This document shows, piece by piece, positions 53,033-61,960 of a stretch of DNA of 64,000 nt; position 1 is the first letter of the stretch, and each line of letters opens with the position of its first letter. The notes beneath the pieces were generated by a model. The model ran no database searches and was not told where the DNA came from. It saw only the letters and a program-made list of their open reading frames with translations. The translations under genes and the position numbers were made by a program. This stretch comes from Ardenticatenaceae bacterium (lineage in GTDB: Bacteria; Chloroflexota; Anaerolineae; Promineifilales; Promineifilaceae): contig JACKCD010000014.1 of the NCBI GenBank assembly GCA_020634215.1, positions 1-64,000 on the forward strand, in the 5' to 3' direction.

Positions 53033-53107
53033 AATTAGAGACTTGGAGACTAGGAGACTAGGAAATTATGAGATTAGTCTCTCAATCTCTTAATCGCTTG
53101 GTCTCTT
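53033..53107. repeat. Tandem GGAGACTA repeat with inverted AGTCTC/GAGACT arms
   Basis: Direct 8-mers (AGAGACTT, GGAGACTA, GGAGACTA, GG from about 53037) are followed by inverted counterparts GATTAGTCTCTCAATCTC and GGTCTC. This makes a purine-rich/pyrimidine-rich fold-back just upstream of the TetR gene. It resembles the heptamer elements elsewhere, here with period 8. Confidence 0.55.
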
Positions 53108-53140
53108 TTTGCCCAATGATCAGACAAAGCGAGGGTGCAG

Positions 53141-53731
53141 ATGGAAGATAGGCGAGTGCGGCGGACAAAGGAGCGGCTGCGGCAGGCGTTGCTTCAGCTT
53201 TTGCTGGAAAAACCGTATGAGGATATATCAGTGCAAAATATTTTGGATGTGGCGGATGTGAGCCGGGCGGCGTTTTATGCCCATTACCAGGATAAGGATG
53301 CGCTATTTTTGGCGGGGATGCCGGAAAATGTGCTGCACTATGGCACGTGGGAGCCGACGGATGAGCTGCTGCCACCGGTGACGGGGTTGTTTGAGCATAT
53401 GGTGGCGGGGCAGGCGTGGGTGCGGGCGATGCAGGGAACGGCCGTTATGCAGCTGATCAACCAACAAGCCAGGCAGCGCATGGTGGAAAATTGGCTGGCG
53501 CATTTGCAAAGGCTGCAAGCGGCGGGACGTTTAGCACCGGTAGACGCGGAGCCGGTGGCGCATTATTTGACGGGGGCGCTGCTGTCGCTGCTGCTGTGGT
53601 GGAGCAGCAGCGGGATGAAGCAAACGCCGGAGGCAATGAACGGGCTGTTTCAGCAGCTTGTCCGGCAGGGGGTTGCGTCGCTGCAAACGAATGGTGCAAT
53701 TCCAGTAGACCTTTCTGAGATAGTTGAGTAG
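53141..53731 (+). CDS. TetR/AcrR family transcriptional regulator
   Basis: A 196-aa regulator, MEDRRVRRTKERLRQALLQLLLEKPYEDISVQNILDVADVSRAAFYAHYQDKDALFLAG, with the helix-turn-helix at residues about 30-52. The R(R)TKxxLxxALLxLLxEKxxxxISVxxIxxxAxVSRxxFYxHYxDKxxL form is typical of the DhaS-like TetR branch. The C-terminal part is helical with LLSLLLWWSSSG. It is divergent from the monooxygenase gene and probably represses it. ATG at 53141 with GAGGG upstream is preferred to the GTG at 53135. Confidence 0.9.
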   Translation: MEDRRVRRTKERLRQALLQLLLEKPYEDISVQNILDVADVSRAAFYAHYQDKDALFLAGMPENVLHYGTWEPTDELLPPVTGLFEHMVAGQAWVRAMQGTAVMQLINQQARQRMVENWLAHLQRLQAAGRLAPVDAEPVAHYLTGALLSLLLWWSSSGMKQTPEAMNGLFQQLVRQGVASLQTNGAIPVDLSEIVE

Positions 53732-53835
53732 CTGAGGCTAACAGCACAATCGCTGCTTCTCAAGATAATGCCGTAGCGTAAATTACGTTGGTTTCGCTTT
53801 CGGTGGCATCGCATGAGAGGAGACAATCAGAACTC

Positions 53836-54105
53836 TTATACTTGCTTTCTGAGAATAATGTCTACTTCTCCAGGTTTTCGCGTAAAGTCACCAAATAGAG
53901 CTGTTTGTGTGTTCTCTGTAAACGGCTGATCAATTTCTTCCATTTCCCATTCTGAAAAGTGACATTGCAAAACGGAACGAGTCGTTTCCAAGGTGAAATC
54001 GCGCTTGTCAGTGCGGATATAGACAACTCCATTTTCATCCATTACATCGGCTGCTTGTCGAAATACTGAATCTAGTAACTCGTTATATCCCGCTTGTGAA
54101 CTAAA
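53836..54105 (-). pseudogene. DNA methyltransferase gene, 3' fragment
   Basis: The minus strand reads SSQAGYNELLDSVFRQAADVMDENGVVYIRTDKRDFTLETTRSVLQ...QTALFGDFTRKPGEVDIILRK-stop. This is the C-terminal end of the TSPPY-type methyltransferase whose first part is at 55331-56202: the strand-helix pair around VVYIRTD and the (T)QTALFGD....KPGEVD(I/L)IL ending are typical of this branch. The IS630-type element at 54106-55330 separates the pieces. Joining at the CTAAA duplication gives ...HRGRFSSQAGYNELL... in one frame, 378 aa in total. Confidence 0.88.
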
Positions 54106-55330
54106 TGGTTCTCTCGCTAAATAGCTAAGTTGTCAGTTGGCCTGTAAACACCGAAGCCACCAATTGGCTCAAGAAAAGCCTGCTCCTGTGGCCTTTTTTT
54201 CCAAATATAGGGATGGCAATGCCCATTCCAGTAGCTCAAAGCGTGATTGAGAGCTTCTGTTAGCTCATTCATGTCGGTAAAGCACCGACCCTTGAGTGCT
54301 AAAGAACGCAATTGCTTCCACCATGGCTCAATCAAATTGAGCCAACACGCATATTTGGGGGTGAATTGCACTTGAATTTCCGGCCACGCTGTTAAAGCCA
54401 GTTGCGTTTCCCGGCTACTATGTGTGCTCAAATTGTCTTCAATAATCATCCATCGCTGACTGGGAAACTCAGTAATTACTTTTTCCAGTAATTGAATGTG
54501 ACTCACACTGTCTCGCTTCGGACTTAGCACAATGGCCGCTTGACCTGTGGCTGGCTCGAAGGCACCATGAACCCACACCATTCCCCGCCGTCCATAATCC
54601 GGCTCGAAGGTTGCCCGATTCGACCCCTGTTGCCATGCCTCTCCTGGATATGTTTTCACAGCTATCGGTCCCATTTCATCAACGCAAATTACCCGTGTCT
54701 CGGCTGGTGGTTCGTGGTAGCATCGGATAATGGCCCCCTTTTTTCCACGAATTCGGGGTCGTGTTTTTCCACATCGTGGAACCAACTTTGCTGCCGCTTC
54801 CATTGAAATCCTTCTGCTTCCATCCACTCCCATATCGTTGAATCTGACAAATGCAATCCCTCCCTTTCTTTAAAGGCTGTTTGCAAGCGTTCCAAGCTCC
54901 ACATAGCAAAGGGATAGCCCAAGGTCGGTGGTTTTTGCAACGCCAAACCGATTAATCGGCTCCGTACTTTCTCATCATGGGTGCGGGGACAGCCGGAACG
55001 GGGCAGATCTTGTAGTCCCGCGATCCCTTTCTCATTAAAGCGTCTGACCCACACGGCTCCAATGGCGGTGCTAAAACCGGCACGCACGCCGGCATCTGTG
55101 GCTAACAAGTTTTCATCATCCAACATGTTGACAAGAATGGTCGCTCGTTTGACCAGTTTGGCAGGCGCATTTTGCGCGTTTGCTAATTTTCGGACTTCTG
55201 TTTCTTCCTCTGGTGAAAGAGGCCGCAATTTTACTCGTGGTCGCATTGGCTCTACTAACTCCTTTGCCCGATTAGATGACCTAGATGACCTTGCCCCATA
55301 TTATAGCTTAACCATTTGGCGAGAGAACCA
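54106..55330 (-). mobile_element. IS630-type insertion sequence inside the methyltransferase gene
   Basis: The 1225-bp element has terminal inverted repeats starting TGGTTCTCTCGC (perfect for 12 bp, then 11 of 16; left 54106-54133, right 55330-55303). It is flanked by CTAAA on both sides (54101-54105, 55331-55335). The IS630 family duplicates TA, which is contained in this repeat, so either the duplication is longer here or the extra matches are chance. It carries one transposase gene in two frames, whose stop lies within the left inverted repeat. No ACGGCCGT occurs in it. Confidence 0.92.
54117..55246 (-). CDS. IS630 family transposase, two overlapping frames
   Basis: The first frame (55246 to about 54740) gives the DNA-binding part: LSPEEETEVRKLANAQNAPAKLVKRATILVNML, then helix-turn-helix VRAGFSTAIGAVWVRRFNEKGIAGLQDLPRSG(C)PR and LSDSTIWEWMEAEGFQWKR. 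The second frame (to 54117) gives the DDE nuclease: Asp in VICVDEMGPIAVKT, Asp in WMIIEDNLSTHSS, Glu in CWLNLIEPWWKQL. The change of frame occurs at AAAAAAGGGGG (about 54734-54744), joining ...DPEFVEKRG to AIIRCYHEPPAETRV by a -1 shift. Programmed slippage at such tracts is known for IS630 relatives; a simple mutation is possible. About 375 aa when joined. Confidence 0.88.
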
Positions 55331-56202
55331 CTAAAGCGGCCTCGATGTTTATCTTCAGTTTTACTTGGCCAAGGTGGATTGCCTAACATCCATAAGCGTA
55401 ACCACTGATCATAATGATAGTGAGTTATATCGTAATATGGGGGTGATGTAAGCAATAGCTTAAATTTAGCTTTTCCATCATTCTCTATCTCTAATTTTAG
55501 GTCGGCCAATTTGACAGTGCTATCGGCTAGTAAAGCCTCTCCGCTTCCTATATCTGTTGGCACTCCGTGTTGGTAACGCCAATCAATTTTTTTCAGCATG
55601 AATGATAGCGGATCAATGGTGGGGGGAATCTCTAACCCATTGTCTTGCCACCATTTTACTGAATAGTCTGGAGCCATTGCTTTTGATTGGCGCATTTGAT
55701 TTGAGAGACCACTTCCTAATTTGGCGTGAAGAGCGACCAATATTAATGACATTAACGTAGTATCAACACGATCATTGCGCCAATTTAACTCACTTTTGGC
55801 AGCAAGCAAAAATGCTAGAACTTTCTCTGAATAACAGTACGAAAAGAATTCAGGCAGTTTTCTTTGGGAGCGAATACCAAACCAGCGTGAACGGCGACAT
55901 ATCTCCTTTAATCTGGCTTTGACATCATCTTGTGCAGCCGGATGTAATTTAGCTTGCCCATAAACCCAGCCAACTGGATTGATTTCGATCCCTGTGCCGT
56001 CTCTCCCTTGAGTCGTTGAAGCATAAATACTAGAAAACCGTCCGGCAAATGGATCAAGAACCCGATCCCCAGGGTTAGTAAAGCGATGAACTACATCAAA
56101 TGCAAATTCATTTGGGAACATTGCGTAATATGGCCCGACACCAGCCCATCTGCCAATTGGATTTTGATAGTTTCGCTGCCACTGATTGTCTATCAGAACC
56201 AT
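55331..56202 (-). pseudogene. TSPPY-type DNA methyltransferase gene, 5' fragment
   Basis: Residues 1-290 of a DNA N4-cytosine/N6-adenine methyltransferase. Motif I is VLDPFAGRFSSIYAS...GTGIEINPVGW (near residues 48-75) and the catalytic motif IV is LLTSPPYYDITHYHYDQWLRLW (near 250). A large unmatched segment between them may recognise DNA. Motif I normally reads DPFAGxGS/T; here Phe replaces the third Gly, which could weaken S-adenosylmethionine binding. The frame now runs 25 codons into the IS630 element and stops at 55255. The start lies 2 bp after the nurA stop, so the gene was last in a herA-nurA-methyltransferase operon. Intact form: 378 aa together with 53836-54100. Confidence 0.88.
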
Positions 56203-56204
56203 AA

Positions 56205-57479
56205 TTATTCTTGCATTAAATCTCGCGCTAATTTCTCTAAGACCTTCTTCCCAAGATTTAGAGGAATTGCAGCTTCAGAGTGTGCAGCCACAATAGGTGA
56301 AAGAGAATTGGGGTACTTTGATGAAACCAGTTGATCAAATAACGCCATTGCATCAGCCAATCTAGGAAATTGCTTTGGTTCAGCATACGTTAAATCATCA
56401 TCCGCCTCACGCAAAAATGGAAGCGAAGCAACGATGTAAGCTCCAGACTTTGTTCTGTAGAAAAATTTTCGACCAAAATAAGTTTGTCGTCCATAAGAGC
56501 GGACACTTTCCGAATAGATTATATTCTGCTTGATATAACTATCTGTCAGCAGAAAGGCCATTTGCGGATAGATTAAGGAATTATCCCTGATACGACTTGC
56601 AATATCAAGGAATGATCTATCACGAATAGCTTCTTCTTCAATCATTTTGGTATTGGCTAACTGTTCTAGATGAGAAACGAACGTTCCACTTTTCTCAATA
56701 CCGATAATTAATAAGTCATGGTTATCTGTATGAGGATGAGCAACAGAGTTAATGCGCTGTAATTCTTTTTTTATTGACTGACTTAGCCATGCAGGTTGTC
56801 CAAATATAGCAAGGGGGCCATCGAGCATGAAGGCGCAACTTTTCAATAATTGTAGGTATCCCAGTTTCTCAAAGCCCCTCAGAATATGAATCAACCATAA
56901 CCGTTCAAGAACCTGCATGGTTTCTGTAAAAATGCCTGAATTTGTGCTATCGGGACGCATTCGTTCATGGATACGGAGCGCATCAGTTGAATATAAGGGA
57001 CGGCTGGAAAAGCAATTGCAACCATACTCGCCTTGTCCTCTTTGATAAATCTGTTCCTGAGCATCACAGTCGTCCTCATACATATTAGAATAGGGACAAC
57101 TTTGCCGTTTAGATGGCGTATCAAGTGGCTTATCAGCTAATAATACTTCATAAGTCTCAAGTAGAGATTCACCCTCTTCAAAAAGGCGAGTATCCCGGAG
57201 TAATTCATAAAGTGTACGTCGAAAGGAACTGCGAGCTGATACCTCGTTGTCTACAACAATGTTACAGCCAGGAAAAACGGCATCTAAGGATTCAGCCTCT
57301 TCCGTTTTGCGGAATTGAACAGGATCAATGGGGCGCATTGTGTCAAGTTTTCTAAGAAGATCGAGTTTCAGAATGACAGATGCAATAGTCACATACCCTA
57401 CTTCAGCACCCGGATAACCTTCTTTGAGCGATACGCTTATGCAGCTACCGTCTATAGCAATCACGTGACTAGGCTTGAA
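56205..57479 (-). pseudogene. nurA: nurA nuclease gene, 3' fragment
   Basis: This is the major part of a NurA-domain nuclease: KPSHVIAIDGSCISVSLKEGYPGAEVGYVTIASVIL (catalytic Asp in AIDGS), LLKSCAFMLDGPLAIFGQPAWLSQSIKKEL, HDLLIIGIEKSGTFVSHLEQL, YFGRKFFYRTKSGAYIVASLPFL and the ending LSPIVAAHSEAAIPLNLGKKVLEKLARDL with a conserved His-Glu/Ser-Glu-Ala pattern. The upstream end joins the insertion sequence at 57480; about 30 codons of element DNA now precede the native part. Joined to 59055-59218 across the TTGAA duplication the frame is continuous, ...EPSQFKPSHVIAIDGS..., 477 aa. NurA is a 5'-3' exonuclease/endonuclease that works with HerA in DNA end processing. Confidence 0.9.
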
Positions 57480-59054
57480 CTCGACTTTGTCCATTTGGGA
57501 ACATTGGAAATGTAGGAGATTGGCAGGAAGAAGCAGGACGTTGTATCTACACCCTCTGCCAAATATGCCCAATGTGCCGCAAAACCCTGAATTATCGCCC
57601 TATCAAGCGGTGTAACACATCGCTTCCACCAAACCGTTGAAAATAGCGGTGGGAATTAGGACATAGTCCGGTTTGGCGGTGGATTCGACATATTTTCCCC
57701 ATAGCCCAAACCAGATTTGCCGACGTACCACCGCCAAGGCATCGGAAAAGGTGGGTTTCTTTTTCGCATACCATGCCGAGGTACGCACTGGGAAAGGTTT
57801 GTCTTTGGTCAAGTGGTACGCCCACAGCGTGACCAATGAGAACAAACCCAATAAAACGGGTGTCGTTCGGGCAATCGCCAGTTCTGACCATTGACGTTGC
57901 GTTTCCATGCCCAAATGGGCACGGGCTTCCTCAAAGGTGACTTCGACATTCCACCGCAGGATAAACCAGTGCAGAATTTGCAAGGGGTCGGCCGTCAAGT
58001 CCGTGCAAAGAAAGGCGGTGGCCTCATACTTGCCAGCAGGGTCGCGCACCAAAACCCAACGGATGGGCAGCGGGTCAAACCCTGGTGTGTACCATAAAGC
58101 CTGACCGAAGACATACTCAATCGTGTAGGTTCGTCCCCCATACCAGGCAACCTCGGTCTTGAGCCACTTCGTCCCTTTATCCAGCAAACGGACTTTCAAC
58201 GATGGCTGCCGTTTCCCTTTTTTCGCTTTCACCCCTCTTTTGCCCTTGGCTTGTTCTTCCGGCCACCCATACAGCCTGGCATCTAGCCGCAAACGGGATA
58301 CCCAAGTCACGGGTAGGAGCATTCCGACACAGGTCAAGCCTAATTTCACCGCCGCTAACCCCCCATCGGTGACGACGACCATGACGCGGTTGTGTAACCA
58401 GCGGCGTACCTGGCATATCATCTGCCGTATCCAATCAATGCTTGTCTTGTGCCGTTTCCCATTTTTCTGGTTGGTTGCTTCACTGGGGGCATTCAAGGTC
58501 AAAAAGGGTAACGCCCACGTCCGACTGCTCCATGGAACCGCCACCATGAGCATCATGCTGACCCACCGCAAGCCAAAACTGTGTACCAGATATTTCTTGC
58601 TTGAACGGACACTGTCTCGGAACACCCCTTTCTGCTTGATTCGTTCACCCCGCCGCCGTTCCAAGGTCTCATCTATGCCCAGGACGATAGGCGCATCGGC
58701 TGGCACAAAGGTAGCCACCAGTAACCCCAGCAAGATGCGGCTGGCGGTCAAGCCGCACCATTGGGCGCGATTGAGAACACGATGATAATTCTGATACTGT
58801 GGGTCATCCTTCAAACCCATCACCGTCAGAGCCGCGCTCACGGTTCGCTTTCCCGGTGCCAAAACAGCACCCAGCAAGAGGATTTGGGCATAGTCCCACA
58901 CGGTTTCGCTAAACAAGGCGACAAATGGTAAAATCACGGGCATCATTTCTTGGGGTATGGTTAGCATATCTGACTTCTCCTAACAATTGGTCTTGTTTTT
59001 GAAGTCAGCTTACCTACCCCGCCTTTTTTTGTCCACTAAATGGATAAATTAGAG
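57480..59054 (-). mobile_element. 1575-bp insertion sequence, copy 2, inside nurA
   Basis: It matches the element at 9103-10677 with a constant offset of 48377 and, as far as I can compare by eye, without differences. It has the same imperfect terminal repeats. The flanks carry the 5-bp duplication TTGAA (57475-57479 and 59055-59059), different from the ATATA of copy 1, so each copy marks its own transposition event. It splits nurA after codon 53. Confidence 0.95.
57603..58967 (-). CDS. DDE transposase of the 1575-bp element, copy 2
   Basis: A 454-aa protein identical in translation to the transposase at 9226-10590 (Asp in GIDETL, Asp in VVTDGGL, Glu in WNVEVTFEEA). Full identity between two copies 48 kb apart means recent transposition or gene conversion. 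Its direction is the same as that of the interrupted nurA, so transcripts from herA may read into it. Confidence 0.92.
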   Translation of the reverse strand: MLTIPQEMMPVILPFVALFSETVWDYAQILLLGAVLAPGKRTVSAALTVMGLKDDPQYQNYHRVLNRAQWCGLTASRILLGLLVATFVPADAPIVLGIDETLERRRGERIKQKGVFRDSVRSSKKYLVHSFGLRWVSMMLMVAVPWSSRTWALPFLTLNAPSEATNQKNGKRHKTSIDWIRQMICQVRRWLHNRVMVVVTDGGLAAVKLGLTCVGMLLPVTWVSRLRLDARLYGWPEEQAKGKRGVKAKKGKRQPSLKVRLLDKGTKWLKTEVAWYGGRTYTIEYVFGQALWYTPGFDPLPIRWVLVRDPAGKYEATAFLCTDLTADPLQILHWFILRWNVEVTFEEARAHLGMETQRQWSELAIARTTPVLLGLFSLVTLWAYHLTKDKPFPVRTSAWYAKKKPTFSDALAVVRRQIWFGLWGKYVESTAKPDYVLIPTAIFNGLVEAMCYTA

Positions 59055-59218
59055 TTGAATTGACTTGGCTCAATATCTGCAAAATTGATAAAAGGTAAGT
59101 TCGAACCATCACCAAATTCGGGGCGTGGCTTAGAACGCTTTAAAAATTTTTGGACTCGCTCATCGTTTACAACACGTCTAAGTGGGCCATAGTCAGCGAA
59201 TTCTCCTTCATATGGCAT
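59055..59218 (-). pseudogene. nurA: nurA nuclease gene, 5' fragment
   Basis: The N-terminal 54 codons of nurA: MPYEGEFADYGPLRRVVNDERVQKFLKRSKPRPEF...FADIEPSQF, the usual helical lead of bacterial NurA proteins before the AIDGS strand. The ATG at 59218 is preferred over a TTG at 59224, since AAGGGGGG lies 8-9 nt upstream; it starts 2 bases after the herA stop. The frame now runs into the insertion sequence and ends at 59036 after seven foreign or duplicated codons. Confidence 0.88.
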
Positions 59219-59220
59219 TA

Positions 59221-61329
59221 TCAATTCCCCCCTTCAATTTCGATATGAAACAATTCAACCTGAACTGGAACTACAAATGGATTGCTCAAAGTTTTAATTC
59301 GTAGAAAACCTTTATCCTGTGCACGTAGAATTGATTTTTCAAAGTCAGCGAAGTCATAAAATTTGCGAAGCTCTCTTGTTTCATCTGTGTTGTTGAGATG
59401 CCCAATGAACCAATTGGCCGTATTCTTCAAAATGTTTCGCTGAATGCTGCTGACTTCTTGAGTTACATAAACCATCCCAATATGATATTTGGCACCTTCC
59501 TTTGCTGTACGTACCCAGACATTCTGTAGATCCATGTCGGTACCAGACGGTAGAATATTATGAGCCTCTTCAATGTAGACAAGAATATGGGGAAAATCAC
59601 TTGTGTCAGTTCCTTGCCGGAACTGCTCTTGATTACCATTGAAAATAGACCACATTATTCGATCTGCTGCAGCTTGATTTATTGGAGGGCTGCCCAGCGA
59701 TTGATCTACAATGACCATTCTTCCATGTACTAAATGTTGATAGATTTCATCTGCATAATCCTGTGAGTTTGATCCCGTATGCTGCTCGCGTGCAGCTCCG
59801 ATTTGACGAATGCCATTTGGCTGTCGAAAAACTTCGAGCAGGCTGCGTAAGGCCGTGTCAGCCCAAGGCTCTCCTGAACCGCTGGAACGATTAATGTACC
59901 TCTGATCAAATGTGTCGTACCCAGTTGTCCTCTCACGAATAAATTGCTCTAATGCTGCAAATGCAATGAATAATTGCCCCCAACTTGGAGAACGTTGCGA
60001 CAATATGCGTGCGGCAGCCTGATAATTGTTTTGGTTTTCACCTGTTGCATTTTGGAGCGCAACAATCAAATCTTCAGAGAAAAGTCTTTGAGTGTCTCGC
60101 ATCCCTGTATCATTTTCTGGCGGTGCAAATCCACTTTGAATAAGCAATGTTCTATAGACGAGGACCCGTCTTCGGTGCCGTGTGGTAGCACTTCGATCAT
60201 TAGGGTCTGGTGCTAACAAGTTGACATTTCGGAATGCACGCATGAATTGAGAATCATTATGTGCAGTTGAAACATCCACAATTTCCTTTCCAGTTTGCAA
60301 GTTGTCATCTGTTAAAAAGTTGAGTCGTAGCAAACGCCGTTCTGGATCATGAGGAGGTGCAACCGTGCCATATACAACTACCTCACTGCTATCACCGTTA
60401 GGTTGTAGCCTCCACACATTGGTGAGTGCCACGTTTTGATCGTTCTCATTTCCATATTCGCCATTGGGATCAAATATAATTTGCCCAACTCGTTGTTGAG
60501 TATGTTCTGAGTGGCGAAGCCTAAAGACAGACGTTAGCATGACTTTGGTTGTGTTTGATTTACCAGTCCTTGTCATGCCAAATAGAGCTGTTTTTTGATC
60601 AAGGAGGTCACTAGGATTGATCGCAAACGATACATTGTCTACACCTTGATGTCTTCGGTTAGTAGAAGCATATCGAATATGGCCTATTTGAACAGGCTCA
60701 TTTGTTGTACTCGTCCGATAATTTATTATTGCCTGTAGCGCAGAGTCATTCGGCTTGTAGACCTTCAAGCCCTGATTAGGGTAGTAATTTGAAATATCAC
60801 TACCAAATGAAAGTTTAGGCAGTCCTGTTTCTTCATCTTCAGTTAAGAAGAATGTGCCGACCACCCTGCACTGTACACCTGCAAAACTGAGTTCGTGGTG
60901 GGTTTTGCTGTCCATTGCTTGAGTACTATCCCAATGTGTAGAACGTTCACCACTGATTGAACGTGCAGATTGGACTCTAATTCTTGTTGCTTCATCGTCG
61001 GTTGGAAGCTTGGCAGCATCCATGACTCTCAACAAAATTATTGATGAATCCTCGATTGAGAAATCGAACTCCTCAATGTTTGTTTCTTGACTAAGCGGCG
61101 ATAAGCGCGTTGCAATCAAGAAGCTCAGGCTAGGAATTCCACCTGCGTTGCGACGATGGTGATCATGTATCATGACAGCCGCTATTTCGTAGTTGAGAGA
61201 ATAGACTTCACCTAGATACTGCTCTGGCTGTATTAAGTCGAGGAAGGCTTTTTTTGATGATCTAATCGCATCTTTTAGTCTCTGTTGTGTAACTTCCTCG
61301 TTGGCGGATTTGATTGCGTCAGTAAACAT
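59221..61329 (-). CDS. herA: HerA-type hexameric ATPase/DNA translocase
   Basis: A 702-aa FtsK-HerA superfamily ATPase. The N-terminal 230 residues form a beta-rich HAS-barrel-type part (GEVYSLNYEIAAVMIHDHHRR..., VQCRVVGTFFLTEDEETG). Walker A is ALFGMTRTGKSNTTKV near residue 252, followed by QIIFDPNGEYG, and Walker B is HILVYIEEAHNIL near 583. The C-terminal part has YHIGMVYVTQEVSSIQRNILKNTANWFIGHLNN, a sensor/arginine-finger region. HerA forms a ring that pumps DNA and, with NurA, resects double-strand ends. The start ATG has AGGAG 9-10 nt upstream. First gene of the herA-nurA-methyltransferase row and the only one still whole. The DNA is A+T-rich with no ACGGCCGT. Confidence 0.94.
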   Translation of the reverse strand: MFTDAIKSANEEVTQQRLKDAIRSSKKAFLDLIQPEQYLGEVYSLNYEIAAVMIHDHHRRNAGGIPSLSFLIATRLSPLSQETNIEEFDFSIEDSSIILLRVMDAAKLPTDDEATRIRVQSARSISGERSTHWDSTQAMDSKTHHELSFAGVQCRVVGTFFLTEDEETGLPKLSFGSDISNYYPNQGLKVYKPNDSALQAIINYRTSTTNEPVQIGHIRYASTNRRHQGVDNVSFAINPSDLLDQKTALFGMTRTGKSNTTKVMLTSVFRLRHSEHTQQRVGQIIFDPNGEYGNENDQNVALTNVWRLQPNGDSSEVVVYGTVAPPHDPERRLLRLNFLTDDNLQTGKEIVDVSTAHNDSQFMRAFRNVNLLAPDPNDRSATTRHRRRVLVYRTLLIQSGFAPPENDTGMRDTQRLFSEDLIVALQNATGENQNNYQAAARILSQRSPSWGQLFIAFAALEQFIRERTTGYDTFDQRYINRSSGSGEPWADTALRSLLEVFRQPNGIRQIGAAREQHTGSNSQDYADEIYQHLVHGRMVIVDQSLGSPPINQAAADRIMWSIFNGNQEQFRQGTDTSDFPHILVYIEEAHNILPSGTDMDLQNVWVRTAKEGAKYHIGMVYVTQEVSSIQRNILKNTANWFIGHLNNTDETRELRKFYDFADFEKSILRAQDKGFLRIKTLSNPFVVPVQVELFHIEIEGGN

Positions 61330-61522
61330 ATATTTGTTCTCCTAATCAGGATGTTTGGCATTCTGCGGCACAGATTGATTGGAGCCAAATATATCATAAT
61401 TAGCATCTATTCGTCTATGATTCAAACAATGGCAAAGAATATGCCCTTGTGCTGGTGCAAACAAAAAATAGGCGGGGTAGTGGTAGGAATGTGGCCGTTT
61501 CTTACTCCAACAACCGCCAAAT

Positions 61523-61960
61523 CTATTCAACAATAGGTGCTGGAGGATGCTCTTTGAACGTGATCAACAATCGGCGCAAGTTCACAACATTGGCACGATT
61601 TAGGTCAAGTTTGTGAATGGTGGCTCGACCAACAGGGGAAACGCCAATGAGCCGCAGAAAATCGTCACTCCAACGAAAATGATCAGACCAAATATGTTTA
61701 CGAGGATGATAGAGGGGAACCCATTCGCCCGTGAGCGAATCAAGAGCCTGGCGTTCGTTGCCTTTTTTGCTGTTACAGCCTACACAGGCAAAAGCTAAAT
61801 TAGCAATGGTTGTCTCTCCACCGAAGCTCACCGGAAAAATATGATCGCAAACAAACCGATCTGGGCAGTAACGCTGTTGGCTGTAGCAATATTCACACAG
61901 TCCACGAGCTCGCTGCATAACTTGTTGGCGCAATTTGGCAGACGGCCGTTTACGCACCAT
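61523..61960 (-). CDS. HNH endonuclease
   Basis: A 145-aa HNH nuclease starting MVRKRPSAKLRQQVMQRARGLCEYC. Zinc pairs are LCEYC and CVGCNSKKG, and the catalytic core is FVCDHIFPVSFGGETTIANLAFAC. The C-terminal part (YHPRKHIWSDHFRWSDDFLRLIGVSPVGRATIHKLDLNRANVVNLRRLL) is the same extra domain as in the HNH protein at 46673-47113. The start at 61960 overlaps the end of its partner gene by 11 bp (ATGGTGCGTAA), so translation is coupled. It is upstream of herA by 193 bp and could be part of the same island; an ACGGCCGT palindrome near 61941 shows that the native signature resumes here. Confidence 0.9.
   Translation of the reverse strand: MVRKRPSAKLRQQVMQRARGLCEYCYSQQRYCPDRFVCDHIFPVSFGGETTIANLAFACVGCNSKKGNERQALDSLTGEWVPLYHPRKHIWSDHFRWSDDFLRLIGVSPVGRATIHKLDLNRANVVNLRRLLITFKEHPPAPIVE

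Noticed and set aside
53732..53835. Additional gene between the TetR gene and the methyltransferase fragment
   Set aside because: Only about 100 bases, with no start, ribosome site or conserved peptide.
54107..55329. Insertion of the IS630-type element at the inner TA (54122), giving ...KWLSYLAREPFSS...
   Set aside because: This also keeps a frame, but the matching segments on both sides (GGTTCTCTCGC) are the element's own inverted repeats; placing the ends outside them gives the family-like HRGRFSSQAGYNELL.
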